A stretch of DNA of 64,000 bases from Salifodinibacter halophilus. Lineage in GTDB: Bacteria > Pseudomonadota > Gammaproteobacteria > Nevskiales > Salinisphaeraceae. The position numbers and the translations under genes were made by a program. The stretch spans positions 62,001 through 126,000 of the forward strand of contig JABEEB010000001.1 in NCBI GenBank assembly GCA_012999515.1, given 5' to 3'. Below the pieces are notes generated by a model, which saw only the letters and a list, made by a program, of their open reading frames with translations, was not told the origin of the DNA and searched no databases. Below, one piece after another: positions 46,303-54,737 of the stretch (position 1 is the first letter of the stretch; the number at the start of each line of letters is the position of its first letter).

Positions 46303-47481
46303 TTAATCATCGACGCGTTGACGTTGGGCCTGTGCTTCGAGCTGATCGACGAATGTCTCGTAGGGCAGCCCTTCGCTGAGAGCGCGTGTAACGAGCTCGA
46401 CCTGTGTCTCCGGTGAAATACCGCCGATCGGTTGGTCTCGATCCAGGTTGGTCGGGAAGCCATAGCCCTCGGCGCTGGCAGCGATCACCCGTTGCACGTC
46501 GGCCGTGTGGCCAGCCTGTTGTAGTGTCTGGAGGGTCGGATACAGGGCGCGACAAAGGCGGGTTCGATTCATCGTGCCCAATGCTCGGCCGAAAGCTGAA
46601 GAGACCTGTAGCAGGTTGGCACTGCGGTAAATATCACGCGAGATGTTGTGGCCGGCACCGTGAAACAGGGCGGGGCTGAAAAACACGGCGTCGCCCTTGT
46701 TCAGTGGTAGCTGGACATAGTGATTCGCGAAATACTCGCGGAAGACATCATATTGTATGCCCAAAAAGCCACGCAGGTAGCGTTGGGAATAGGGTAGATA
46801 GAGCGTCGGTCCGGATTCGATCGGCATATCGCAATGGGCCACCGCTCCTTGAAGCGTGAGCATTGGCGAGAGCTCATGGGCGTGGGCCGGAAACCGTTGG
46901 GCAGTCTCCGATGGCATGAAGCCTAGATGATAATCACGATGCGGGTTTTGGGCTTCACCGCCAGGGTTGACGATGTTCAGATCCGAGGTCATCTGATACA
47001 TGGGCCCCAGCCAAGCCTCACAGACGGCTGCGAGTAACGGATTGGCATAGTACGCCGCATAGGTGTCGGGCGCGTGCTCGGCCAGCTTCTGTTGCGCACG
47101 CCACAGACGGTCGTTGGCGCCCGGCTTGGCAAAGTGATCGCCGGAAGCAACGTTGTTCGCTTTTTGTTGGGCCAGCGTCTCGTCAAAGGCGCGCGTTGTC
47201 TGGTCGATGGTCTCGGCAGCGAATGCCTGCTTGAATACCACAATGCCTGGCCCGAAGCGCATCGCCTGAACCCATTCGGCCTGTATGTCGCGGGCGGTAT
47301 CGGGATCGACGATGCGTTCGGCTAGCTGTGGACCGTCGTAGATCGGCACGTTGTGCTCGATGTGGTCCGCGTATGGGTAATCGGCCGGTTGTGTCGTCTG
47401 GTTGACCTCGGCGATGAACGATTCAATATCACAAGCGTCGGCGGTCAGCCATGCGGGGTGTGTGCATGCTTGGTCAGACAT
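46303..47481 (-). CDS. Phytanoyl-CoA dioxygenase (PhyH) family protein
   Basis: A 392-residue Fe(II)/2-oxoglutarate oxygenase. The iron-binding triad is visible: His and Asp of NPHRDYHLGF, and the distal His of FFSPALFHGAGHN. The arginine for 2-oxoglutarate is probably that of RDIYRSANLLQ. The family hydroxylates or oxidatively demethylates small molecules, so an O-methyl inositol is a conceivable substrate. A perfect ribosome site AAAGGAGG precedes ATG 47481, 12 nt behind the zinc dehydrogenase gene, so the two form an operon. Confidence 0.86.
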   Translation of the reverse strand: MSDQACTHPAWLTADACDIESFIAEVNQTTQPADYPYADHIEHNVPIYDGPQLAERIVDPDTARDIQAEWVQAMRFGPGIVVFKQAFAAETIDQTTRAFDETLAQQKANNVASGDHFAKPGANDRLWRAQQKLAEHAPDTYAAYYANPLLAAVCEAWLGPMYQMTSDLNIVNPGGEAQNPHRDYHLGFMPSETAQRFPAHAHELSPMLTLQGAVAHCDMPIESGPTLYLPYSQRYLRGFLGIQYDVFREYFANHYVQLPLNKGDAVFFSPALFHGAGHNISRDIYRSANLLQVSSAFGRALGTMNRTRLCRALYPTLQTLQQAGHTADVQRVIAASAEGYGFPTNLDRDQPIGGISPETQVELVTRALSEGLPYETFVDQLEAQAQRQRVDD

Positions 47482-47493
47482 GATGCCTCCTTT

Positions 47494-48516
47494 TTAGCTG
47501 TTTTGTAATAACACCTTGAGGTTTGACGATTTATCCCCGGCTGCGGCGTAGGCAGCCTCGCAATCTCGAAAATCGAAAACAGATGTAATCACTTGTTTTA
47601 AATTGGGTTCGGCGATGACCGCATGCACAGCTGTTTCGAATTCGTCGACAAATCGATAGGCGCCGTGGATCTCAAGTTCTCCGGTAATCAGGCGGTTGAG
47701 GTCTAGTCCGTCGCCATTAACAAAGCCAACTTGCACCACGCGTGCGCCGGGTGCGACGTTGTAAAGCGCGCTATTGAACGCAGCTGTGCTGCCCGAAGCC
47801 TCGATGGCGACGTCGTATGGGCCGAGAGGGGTTGCAGTGCTATCCAGTGGCGTTTCGCCGACGTTGATGGTATCGGCGCCACTCAGCAGTCGGGCGCGTT
47901 CAAGGGCCGTGTTATCGAGGTCGGTAATCGTGAGCGCCGCAGCACCGGCACGTCGGGCGGCAAAGGCGACCAGTGTGCCGACCGTGCCCGCGCCAGTGAT
48001 TAATACATTGGCGTTCGAAACATTGGCGCGGCTGATCGCATGCAAGGCGATCGCGTATGGCTCGCTGAGTGCGGCGAGTTGTAAATCAGCATCGGCAGCG
48101 ACCGCGATGCATTGGCTGCGTTTGACCACCGGCCGCTGTTGAAAACCACCGGCTGTATGCGGGCGAAACGCAGCACTGCCGAGATACCGCATAGCCGCAC
48201 ACAGGTTGGTCCGGCCAGCAATGCACTGTCGGCACTGACCACAGGGTAGGGAAGGGTCGACAACCACGGGTGCGCCGCGCTCGATATCGTCGATCTGGGT
48301 GCCGGTGTCGACGACTCGGGCGGATAATTCGTGGCCGAGTATCATCGGATCACGCACGATCGAGTTACCGACGCGGCCTTCGTTGTAATAATGAATATCG
48401 GTGCCACAGATGCCGCCGAACGCCAGCTCCAACCGGACCTCATCCGCGGCGAGCGCCCGCTCGTCGTGCGCTTCCAGCCTCAAGTCTCTAGCGCCGTGAA
48501 TGGTGTGTGCCAGCAT
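47494..48516 (-). CDS. Zinc-dependent alcohol dehydrogenase (L-idonate 5-dehydrogenase/sorbitol dehydrogenase type)
   Basis: A 340-residue medium-chain dehydrogenase. The catalytic zinc motif is GGICGTDIHYY and GHELSARV. The structural zinc cysteines are in LPCGQCRQCIAGRTNLC. The cofactor site is ITGAGTVGTLVAFAARR. Closest in form to L-idonate 5-dehydrogenase and polyol dehydrogenases. It is the promoter-proximal gene of the unit with the PhyH oxygenase. ATG 48516 is chosen over GTG 48534. A perfect operator-like dyad lies 142 nt upstream. Confidence 0.86.
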   Translation of the reverse strand: MLAHTIHGARDLRLEAHDERALAADEVRLELAFGGICGTDIHYYNEGRVGNSIVRDPMILGHELSARVVDTGTQIDDIERGAPVVVDPSLPCGQCRQCIAGRTNLCAAMRYLGSAAFRPHTAGGFQQRPVVKRSQCIAVAADADLQLAALSEPYAIALHAISRANVSNANVLITGAGTVGTLVAFAARRAGAAALTITDLDNTALERARLLSGADTINVGETPLDSTATPLGPYDVAIEASGSTAAFNSALYNVAPGARVVQVGFVNGDGLDLNRLITGELEIHGAYRFVDEFETAVHAVIAEPNLKQVITSVFDFRDCEAAYAAAGDKSSNLKVLLQNS

Positions 48517-48981
48517 CGTTAATACCTGTTGCACTGATTCGGGGGCGTCTGCGATCCATGACCGGCCCCTTATAGGCTAATCGGCCGCTGGTCTGTGTCG
48601 GGCCATCGAGTGTTGTGCCCTAGCCGTGATTCGAACCGAATGTTTATACCAATGTCTAATAGAATAAATATTCTATTGATTGCTATTTTGTAACCATCAT
48701 GTGGTGGCCGTCAAACACGGGTTGCTGCCTACGCTGATGCAATAAGCGGGCGTGAGCGCTTGAAACGCTACATGTGTTGTGGACAACCAACTGTATCCAG
48801 CCTCGAGGTCGGGATATATCGATCGAATAGCAATTTCATGGCATCAAGCTAAGACGTGGATAAATCCGTTGGTACGGTTTTGGCCCAGCGTCTCGGGCTG
48901 CATATCGCAGCCGTCTTGTAGCAATTGATTTTGTGTCCGATCACGCCGGTCTGAGATGCCAAACACAAAGAGGAGAACGCG
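48517..48981. promoter_or_regulatory. Divergent promoter region for the zinc dehydrogenase unit and the ABC importer
   Basis: 465 nt without a gene. It contains the perfect dyad at 48659-48676 in an AT-rich core, and AGCG-CTTGAAA-CGCT near 48752, an imperfect inverted repeat of unknown role. Nothing else is recognised. Confidence 0.5.
48659..48676. promoter_or_regulatory. Putative IolR-type operator (perfect dyad)
   Basis: ATAGAA-TAAATA-TTCTAT, a perfect inverted repeat with the same form as the site at 28054. It could control both the zinc dehydrogenase/PhyH unit on the minus strand and the ABC importer on the plus strand. Confidence 0.72.
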
Positions 48982-49950
48982 ATGTATCGAAGTAGTCGTT
49001 TGTTAAGACTGGCTGGTGGCACGCTGACCGCAGCGTGTTTGTGTTTCGCGGCCGGCAATGTACTGGCGGCCGACAATGAATCCGGGCAACAACTTAAATT
49101 CGCGATGGTCACCCACGCTCAGAAAGGCGATACGTTCTGGGATATCGAGCGTAAAGGTGGTAAGCAGGCAGCCAAGAATGTCGGGGCGCAATTCATTTAT
49201 TCGAACCACAAGGCAGCCGGTAAACAGGTAACACTGGTTGAGAATGCCATTAACCAGGACGTTGACGGCATCGCGGTAACGCTGGCGCATCCTGACGCCA
49301 TGAAAAGTGTGATCAAAAAGGCGCACGAGGCGGATATTCCGGTGGTTGGTTTCAACAGCGGGGTGGCCGAATGGCACGAGACCGAGGCCAACATGTTCAT
49401 CGGTCAGGACCCGCAGATCGCCGGCAAAGCTGTGGGTAAGAAGCTGAATGAATTAGACGCAAAACATGTGCTTTGCGTTAATCACGGCCAGGGCAATAAG
49501 GCATTGTCGCGGCGCTGTGCCGGCATTAAAAAAACGCTTGATGGCGATTACAGTTTGGTTTACGTCAACGGTCAAAGCATGAGTAGCGTGCGTTCGCGGG
49601 TGATCGCCAAGTTGCAGCAGGATCGCTCGATCGATTATGTGGTGGCACTCGGTGCGCCGTACGCGATGACTGTCGTGCGTTCGTTGCCGAAGCTCGGTCG
49701 GGACGTCCAGGTTGGTACGTTCGATCTGAACCAGTCGGTAGCCAAGGCGATCCAGAGCGGCAAGCTTCAGTGGGCCGTCGATCAGCAACCGTTTCTGCAG
49801 GGCTATCTAGCGATCGAGGCGCTTTATTTGAAGGCGACCAACGGCAATACGATAGGCGGTGGCAAGGCCGTTTTGACGGGGCCGTCGTTCGTGACGAAGG
49901 ATAACGTCGATGAATTGCTCAAATACGCTAAGCAGGGGACTCGTGGCTAG
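48982..49950 (+). CDS. Sugar ABC transporter substrate-binding protein
   Basis: A 322-residue periplasmic binding protein of the ribose/inositol-type cluster B. A signal peptide ends near AGNVLAADN. FAMVTHAQKGDTFWDIERKG, DVDGIAVTLAHPDAM, VVGFNSGV and GTFDLNQSVAKAIQSGKLQWAVDQQ are typical. The place next to the inositol genes suggests inositol or an inositol derivative as ligand. ATG 48982 follows GAGGAGAACG, a good ribosome site. Confidence 0.9.
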   Translation: MYRSSRLLRLAGGTLTAACLCFAAGNVLAADNESGQQLKFAMVTHAQKGDTFWDIERKGGKQAAKNVGAQFIYSNHKAAGKQVTLVENAINQDVDGIAVTLAHPDAMKSVIKKAHEADIPVVGFNSGVAEWHETEANMFIGQDPQIAGKAVGKKLNELDAKHVLCVNHGQGNKALSRRCAGIKKTLDGDYSLVYVNGQSMSSVRSRVIAKLQQDRSIDYVVALGAPYAMTVVRSLPKLGRDVQVGTFDLNQSVAKAIQSGKLQWAVDQQPFLQGYLAIEALYLKATNGNTIGGGKAVLTGPSFVTKDNVDELLKYAKQGTRG

Positions 49951-50009
49951 CAGGCTTTGACAGGATCAATGCATAACCCTCGGTTTGAGCTGAATATTCG
50001 GCGATAATA

Positions 50010-51062
50010 ATGGCAATAACATCAAGTAATCAGAACGCAGTGGCAGTAGCGCCAGCTGGGCAGCGATTTCGGAAGAATGCCGCAAATGTCATCAAGCGAC
50101 CCGAAATCGGGTCGATTGGTGGCGCGCTTCTGGTCTTTATCCTGTTCTTCATCCTGGCTGAACCGTTCCGCGATCCCGTGTCGTGGTCGACGATCCTGTA
50201 TCAAAGCGCAACGCTGGGCATCCCGGCTGTCGGTGTGTCGCTTTTGATGATCGGGGGGCAATTCGACCTGTCGGTTGGCGTCGGCGTGACGACGTCGTCG
50301 TTAGCCGCCGCCATGTTTGCGATGCAGGTCACCGGTGACGTTTGGTTCGGCATCGGATTTGCGCTTGTCTTGTCGTTGGCCATCGGCGGCTTGAATGGCT
50401 TTTTGCTAGTTAAAACCGGTCTGCATAGTTTCCTGGTGACGCTTTCGACCTTTTTGATGCTGCAAGGGTTGAATATCGCCATAACCAAATTGGTGACGGG
50501 CAACGTCGCGACCGGTGATATATCGATATTGCCGGGTTTCGAAGTCGCACGGACCGTGTTCGCCAGTGACTTCAATATCCTTGGCGTGTCGGTCAACATC
50601 GTCTTTTTTTACTGGTTGCTGTTTGTTGCTCTGGCCACCTGGGTCTTGCTACGCACGACGATTGGCAACTGGATATTCGCGGTTGGCGGTGACGAAAATA
50701 GCGCTCGTGCGGTCGGTGTGCCGGTCGATAAGATGAAAATCGGCCTCTACATGGTGGTTGGTTTCTTTGTCTGGTTTCTCGGCATGCACATGCTGTTTTC
50801 CTACACGACCGTGCAATCCGGAGAGGGTGTGGGCAACGAGTTGCTCTACATCGCCGAGGCCGTGGTTGGCGGGTGTCTTTTGACCGGTGGCTATGGTTCC
50901 GCCGTCGGCTCGGCAATCGGCGCGTTTATCTTCGGCATGACCACGCAGGGCATTATTTATGCGGGCTGGAACCCGCAGTGGTTCATGTTCTTCGTGGGGC
51001 TGATGTTACTGCTCGCGACCGTGTTCAACGCATGGATCCGGCGTCAGGCAACCCAGGGGTGA
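50010..51062 (+). CDS. Sugar ABC transporter permease
   Basis: A 350-residue inner-membrane protein of the RbsC/FrcC type with eight to ten spans. GVSLLMIGGQFDLSVG near residue 80 is the family signature, and AVGGDENSARAVGVPVDKMK the cytoplasmic loop that meets the ATPase. It is followed by the ATPase gene after 5 nt. The N-terminus has about 30 extra polar residues. Confidence 0.9.
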   Translation: MAITSSNQNAVAVAPAGQRFRKNAANVIKRPEIGSIGGALLVFILFFILAEPFRDPVSWSTILYQSATLGIPAVGVSLLMIGGQFDLSVGVGVTTSSLAAAMFAMQVTGDVWFGIGFALVLSLAIGGLNGFLLVKTGLHSFLVTLSTFLMLQGLNIAITKLVTGNVATGDISILPGFEVARTVFASDFNILGVSVNIVFFYWLLFVALATWVLLRTTIGNWIFAVGGDENSARAVGVPVDKMKIGLYMVVGFFVWFLGMHMLFSYTTVQSGEGVGNELLYIAEAVVGGCLLTGGYGSAVGSAIGAFIFGMTTQGIIYAGWNPQWFMFFVGLMLLLATVFNAWIRRQATQG

Positions 51063-51067
51063 ATGAA

Positions 51068-51853
51068 ATGACAGGCGAACAATCCATGATTCAGTTGTCT
51101 GGTCTGGGTAAGGTTTTCGGCAATATACGGGCGCTCCAGAATATCGATCTTTCGGTCGATCAGGGCCATGTGGCTTGCGTATTAGGCGATAACGGTGCCG
51201 GCAAGTCGACGCTGATCAATATCATCGCGGGTTTGTATACCCCCACCGAGGGCGAATATCGGGTCGACGGCGAGCCAAGATTGTTTAATTCGCCGCGCGA
51301 TGCACTCGATCTCGGTATCTCCGCTGTTTATCAGCATCTCGCGCTTGTGCCGCTGATGCCGGTGTGGCGTAACTTCTTTCTGGGCTCCGAGCTATCCAAA
51401 GGCAGTGGCCCCACGCGTCGGCTCGATCGGGCGACGATGAAACAGATTACTGCCGATGCGCTCAAGGATATGGGGATCGTGGTCAAAGACCTCGAGCAGC
51501 CGATCAACACCCTATCCGGCGGTCAGAAACAGTGCGTCGCGATCGCGCGTGCGATCTACTTCGGCGCACGTGTGCTGATCCTGGATGAGCCGACGGCCGC
51601 GCTGGGCGTTAAACAGTCGGGCGTGGTCCTGAAATATGTGGCCAATGCCGCTCGTGAAGCCGGTCTTGGTGTCATATTCATCACACATAATCCGCATCAC
51701 GCCTATATGGTTGGCGATTCGTTCACGATTTTGTCTCAGGGCGAGGTTGATCTGACCGCTGCCCGTTCCGAAATCAGTGTTGATGATCTGATTTACCGCA
51801 TGGCTGGTGGTGCAGAACTGGCGTCGCTGGAACATGAGCTTGGCAAAGCATAG
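51068..51853 (+). CDS. Sugar ABC transporter ATP-binding protein (single domain)
   Basis: A 261-residue ATPase. Walker A GDNGAGKST, signature LSGGQKQCVAIARA, Walker B LILDEPTAAL and switch FITHNPHH. Ribose-type importers usually have a double-domain RbsA protein of about 500 residues; this one has one domain, like FrcA of the rhizobial fructose importer. ATG 51068 is in a tight junction with the permease; the open frame upstream lies inside the permease gene. Confidence 0.9.
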   Translation: MTGEQSMIQLSGLGKVFGNIRALQNIDLSVDQGHVACVLGDNGAGKSTLINIIAGLYTPTEGEYRVDGEPRLFNSPRDALDLGISAVYQHLALVPLMPVWRNFFLGSELSKGSGPTRRLDRATMKQITADALKDMGIVVKDLEQPINTLSGGQKQCVAIARAIYFGARVLILDEPTAALGVKQSGVVLKYVANAAREAGLGVIFITHNPHHAYMVGDSFTILSQGEVDLTAARSEISVDDLIYRMAGGAELASLEHELGKA

Positions 51854-51959
51854 CCCGCAGCAGGGCTGCGTGTGTGACGCGTCGTGGCCGTTGTCGGCTC
51901 GTTCGAGCCGGTTGGTAAGCGCCTTGGATTGGGATGCGCAGGACACCATTGCGAATGTC

Positions 51960-51977
51960 TTAGAATAGGAATTTGAT
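51960..51977. promoter_or_regulatory. Degenerate IolR-type site in front of the regulator gene
   Basis: TTAGAA-TAGGAA-TTTGAT, ending 21 nt before the regulator ATG. The left half is a single mismatch from consensus; the right half is poor. If real it would allow autorepression. Confidence 0.4.
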
Positions 51978-51998
51978 TTTTGGACAAGCTTTGTGCCG

Positions 51999-52865
51999 AT
52001 GAGTGGCGTCGTTAAACCTGACACACCGTCCGAACTGCAAAATCGGATTCTGACCGAGTATCGCAATCTGAGCGCTCGGCTGCAGCAAATTGCTCAGTTC
52101 GTGGTCGATCACCCCAACGATATGGCGCTTGAGACCACGGCCGTGATCGCCGAGCGCGCCAACGTGCAGCCATCCGCGATCATTCGATTCGCTAAAGCAT
52201 TCGGGTTTTCGGGGTTTAGCGAGTTACAACGCATCTATCAGAACAGGCTTGCCGAGACCGCTTCGAGCTACAGTGAACGCCTGCGCCGGCTGCGGGCGGA
52301 AGAGGAACGAAGCGATGGCGATGAGCTATCAGCCGACGGCATATTGCGGCAGTTCTGCAGCGTTAACACCGTGTCGCTGGAGCATCTGCGCGACATTGTG
52401 TCTATGGACGCGCTGGAAAAGACTGTATCTGCGCTTGCCGATGCCGACACAGTTTATGTGTGTGGCCTCCGGCGCTCGTTCCCGGTCGCGACCTATCTTG
52501 CCTATGCGCTTGGGCAAGTGGACTGCCATGTTTCGCTACTCGATGGCGCGGGTGGTCTGCTTGCGCAACAAGCGCGGCAGTTGACGGCCAATGACGTGCT
52601 TTTCGCCATCTCTTTCCACCCCTATGCCTCCGAAACAGCGGGTGTTATCAACGATGCGCTGGAGCAGAATGCCAGCGTCGTTGTCATTACCGATACGCCG
52701 TTGAGCCCCGTGGCCAGCGACGCGGATATCTGTCTCGAAGTGCACGACGCGGAATTGTATAACTTTCGCTCGCTAACGGCATCGATGTGCTTGGCACAAG
52801 CCATCGCCGTCGCCACCGGTTTGCGAATCGAAAGGCGCACCCATCCTGATGCGTCCAATCCGTAA
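51999..52865 (+). CDS. MurR/RpiR-family transcriptional regulator (probable IolR)
   Basis: A 288-residue regulator. The N-terminal helix-turn-helix of RpiR type is at about residues 20-80 (ALETTAVIAERANVQPSAII, FAKAFGFSGFSELQRIYQ). The C-terminal SIS sugar-phosphate-binding domain (about residues 125-265) has DTVYVCGLRRSFPVA and ISFHPYASETAGVI. RpiR-type IolR proteins control inositol genes in Salmonella and Sinorhizobium and respond to pathway intermediates. It ends the cluster, just after the importer. ATG 51999 is chosen; GTG 51993 is 6 nt upstream. Confidence 0.88.
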   Translation: MSGVVKPDTPSELQNRILTEYRNLSARLQQIAQFVVDHPNDMALETTAVIAERANVQPSAIIRFAKAFGFSGFSELQRIYQNRLAETASSYSERLRRLRAEEERSDGDELSADGILRQFCSVNTVSLEHLRDIVSMDALEKTVSALADADTVYVCGLRRSFPVATYLAYALGQVDCHVSLLDGAGGLLAQQARQLTANDVLFAISFHPYASETAGVINDALEQNASVVVITDTPLSPVASDADICLEVHDAELYNFRSLTASMCLAQAIAVATGLRIERRTHPDASNP

Positions 52866-52953
52866 GCCACGCCCGTCGACTGACGTTTGCTTCAAAAGGC
52901 TCGGTTAGAAGCCGTAAGTCACGACAAGAGTTCAGGGGCCTATCAGGCGGCCG

Positions 52954-53940
52954 TTAACCGACTTCGCATTGGGCCGTGGTGGCCGCCCCGAACGCGGTTT
53001 GAAGTCGTGGCAGCACTTCGAATAGGTCTGCCACGAGGCCAATATCCGCGATCTCGAAAATCGGTGCGTCAGGGTCGTTGTTGATGGCGACGATGGTGCC
53101 GGCGTCCTTGATGCCGGCCAGATGCTGGATGGCACCGGATACACCGAGCCCGATATATAGTGATGGCGCTATGATGCGCCCGGTCTGACCAACCTGGAAT
53201 TCGTTGGGTGCGTAGTCCGCGTCGACGGCCGCGCGCGAGGCACCGACGGCTGCGCCGATGGCATCGGCGAACTCAAACACCCGTTCGAAGTTGGCGGCGC
53301 TACCGAGTCCTCGGCCGCCAACCACTACGCGATCGGCATTTTGCAAATCGGGGCGGTTGCCGCCGCTCGACTGACGCGTCACCACGCGCGCGTGCTCGGG
53401 CGGGGCGTTGGTCGGTTCCGGGGCGGCCGAAACACAGCCGGGCTGCTCGGTCGTGCCCGCTTCGGTGAATGACGCCGTGCGGATCGAGGCGACGATGCCG
53501 CTCGCTGAGGCGGCGCTGATATGTGCAGTCGCATTGCCGGCGTAGATTGGCCGACTGTAGCGCCAGGTGTCGAAGATTTCAGACAGGTCGGTGACCATCG
53601 GTCGCCCGAGGACAGCCGCGAGCCGCGGCAGGACATCCTTGCCGAACGTGGTGTTAGGACCCAGCACGTGGTGGTAGCCGTGCTCATTAACTAGCGGTGT
53701 CACGTGTGTGGCAACGCTGGTGGCTGTTGCTTGCTCAGGATCGAGGTCGGCTGTCGTCCAGACCTGCGTGACGCCGGCGAGTTGGGCGGCTTCAGTCGCG
53801 GGTGGCGCGTCCGGCGCGGCCGACACCCAGATATGGACAGCATTGGGCGTCAGGTGTGACGCGGCGGCCACTGTCTTGGCTGTGGCCGGATTCAAGTGAT
53901 GGTGGTCGTGGTCGGCCACGACGAGGCTAGCCTGTGTCAT
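52954..53940 (-). CDS. etfA: Electron transfer flavoprotein, alpha subunit
   Basis: A 328-residue subunit that binds FAD. The C-terminal FAD-binding stretch has [10 protein letters not shown], then [21 protein letters not shown] and [18 protein letters not shown], and a final [17 protein letters not shown]. It carries electrons from acyl-CoA and other dehydrogenases to ETF-ubiquinone oxidoreductase. It overlaps etfB by 4 nt and is the last gene of an etfB-etfA pair. Confidence 0.95.
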   Translation of the reverse strand: MTQASLVVADHDHHHLNPATAKTVAAASHLTPNAVHIWVSAAPDAPPATEAAQLAGVTQVWTTADLDPEQATATSVATHVTPLVNEHGYHHVLGPNTTFGKDVLPRLAAVLGRPMVTDLSEIFDTWRYSRPIYAGNATAHISAASASGIVASIRTASFTEAGTTEQPGCVSAAPEPTNAPPEHARVVTRQSSGGNRPDLQNADRVVVGGRGLGSAANFERVFEFADAIGAAVGASRAAVDADYAPNEFQVGQTGRIIAPSLYIGLGVSGAIQHLAGIKDAGTIVAINNDPDAPIFEIADIGLVADLFEVLPRLQTAFGAATTAQCEVG

Positions 53941-54683
53941 AGCAGTTGGCGGGTTTCGAGTTCCGCGATCAGAGCATCGGTGTTGGCAACGCGCTGGCCG
54001 CCGGTGCGTGGGGGTGGGGCAGCCACACGTTCGAGTTCGAGTGCTGGTGCGTCGGCGACATCGAATTCGTCGATATGGCGGTGCTCGATGGCTTGTTTCT
54101 TGCCGCGCATGATATCGGGCAGGCGCAGATAACGCGGCTCGGCCAAGCGGAGATCGGCGGTAATCAGCGCGGGCAGATCGACATCCAGGGTTTCCAGTCC
54201 GCTGTCGAGTTCGCGTGTCACGCGGGCGTTGGTTGCCGTCAGTTCAATGGCCGAGGCAAAACTGGCCTGGGGCCAGCCGAGTTGTGCTGCGGTCATTGGG
54301 CCAGTCTGGCCGCAATCGTCGTCAATCGCCTGTTTGCCCATCAGGACCATGTCGGCGTTTTCAGCTTTGGCAACGGCGCTAATTACACGCGCGGCGGCTG
54401 GCGGTTGGACATCGTCTTCCGCGGCGATGTGGATCACGCGCCCGCAGCCGAAGGCCGCGGCGGTTTTTAGTTGTTCCGTGGCCGGCTCACTGCCGATCGT
54501 CACAGCAACCACTTCATCGACCTGGCCGTCGTCCTGCCAGCGAATGGCCTGTTCCAGCGCGATCTCGTCGAACGGATTGATGCTGTGTTTGATGCCGTCG
54601 GTAACCACGCCGCTACCGTCATCACGGATTTGGACGCGCACGTTGTAGTCGATGGTTCGCTTGAGAGCGACCAGTATTTTCAT
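53937..54683 (-). CDS. etfB: Electron transfer flavoprotein, beta subunit
   Basis: A 248-residue ETF beta subunit with the usual MKILVALKRTIDYNVRV start, NPFDEIALEQAIRW, MGKQAIDDDCGQTGPM and the ITADLRLAEPRYLRLPDIM signature. It forms the AMP-binding half of the heterodimer. The start at 54683 is the family start; the open frame extends to 54716. It lies 54 nt downstream of ETF-QO on the same strand. Confidence 0.95.
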   Translation of the reverse strand: MKILVALKRTIDYNVRVQIRDDGSGVVTDGIKHSINPFDEIALEQAIRWQDDGQVDEVVAVTIGSEPATEQLKTAAAFGCGRVIHIAAEDDVQPPAAARVISAVAKAENADMVLMGKQAIDDDCGQTGPMTAAQLGWPQASFASAIELTATNARVTRELDSGLETLDVDLPALITADLRLAEPRYLRLPDIMRGKKQAIEHRHIDEFDVADAPALELERVAAPPPRTGGQRVANTDALIAELETRQLL

Positions 54684-54737
54684 AATCGAAAACATGTTGA
54701 CGTCGGTAGCCATCACGGCCCCGACGCGGGTGTTTAC

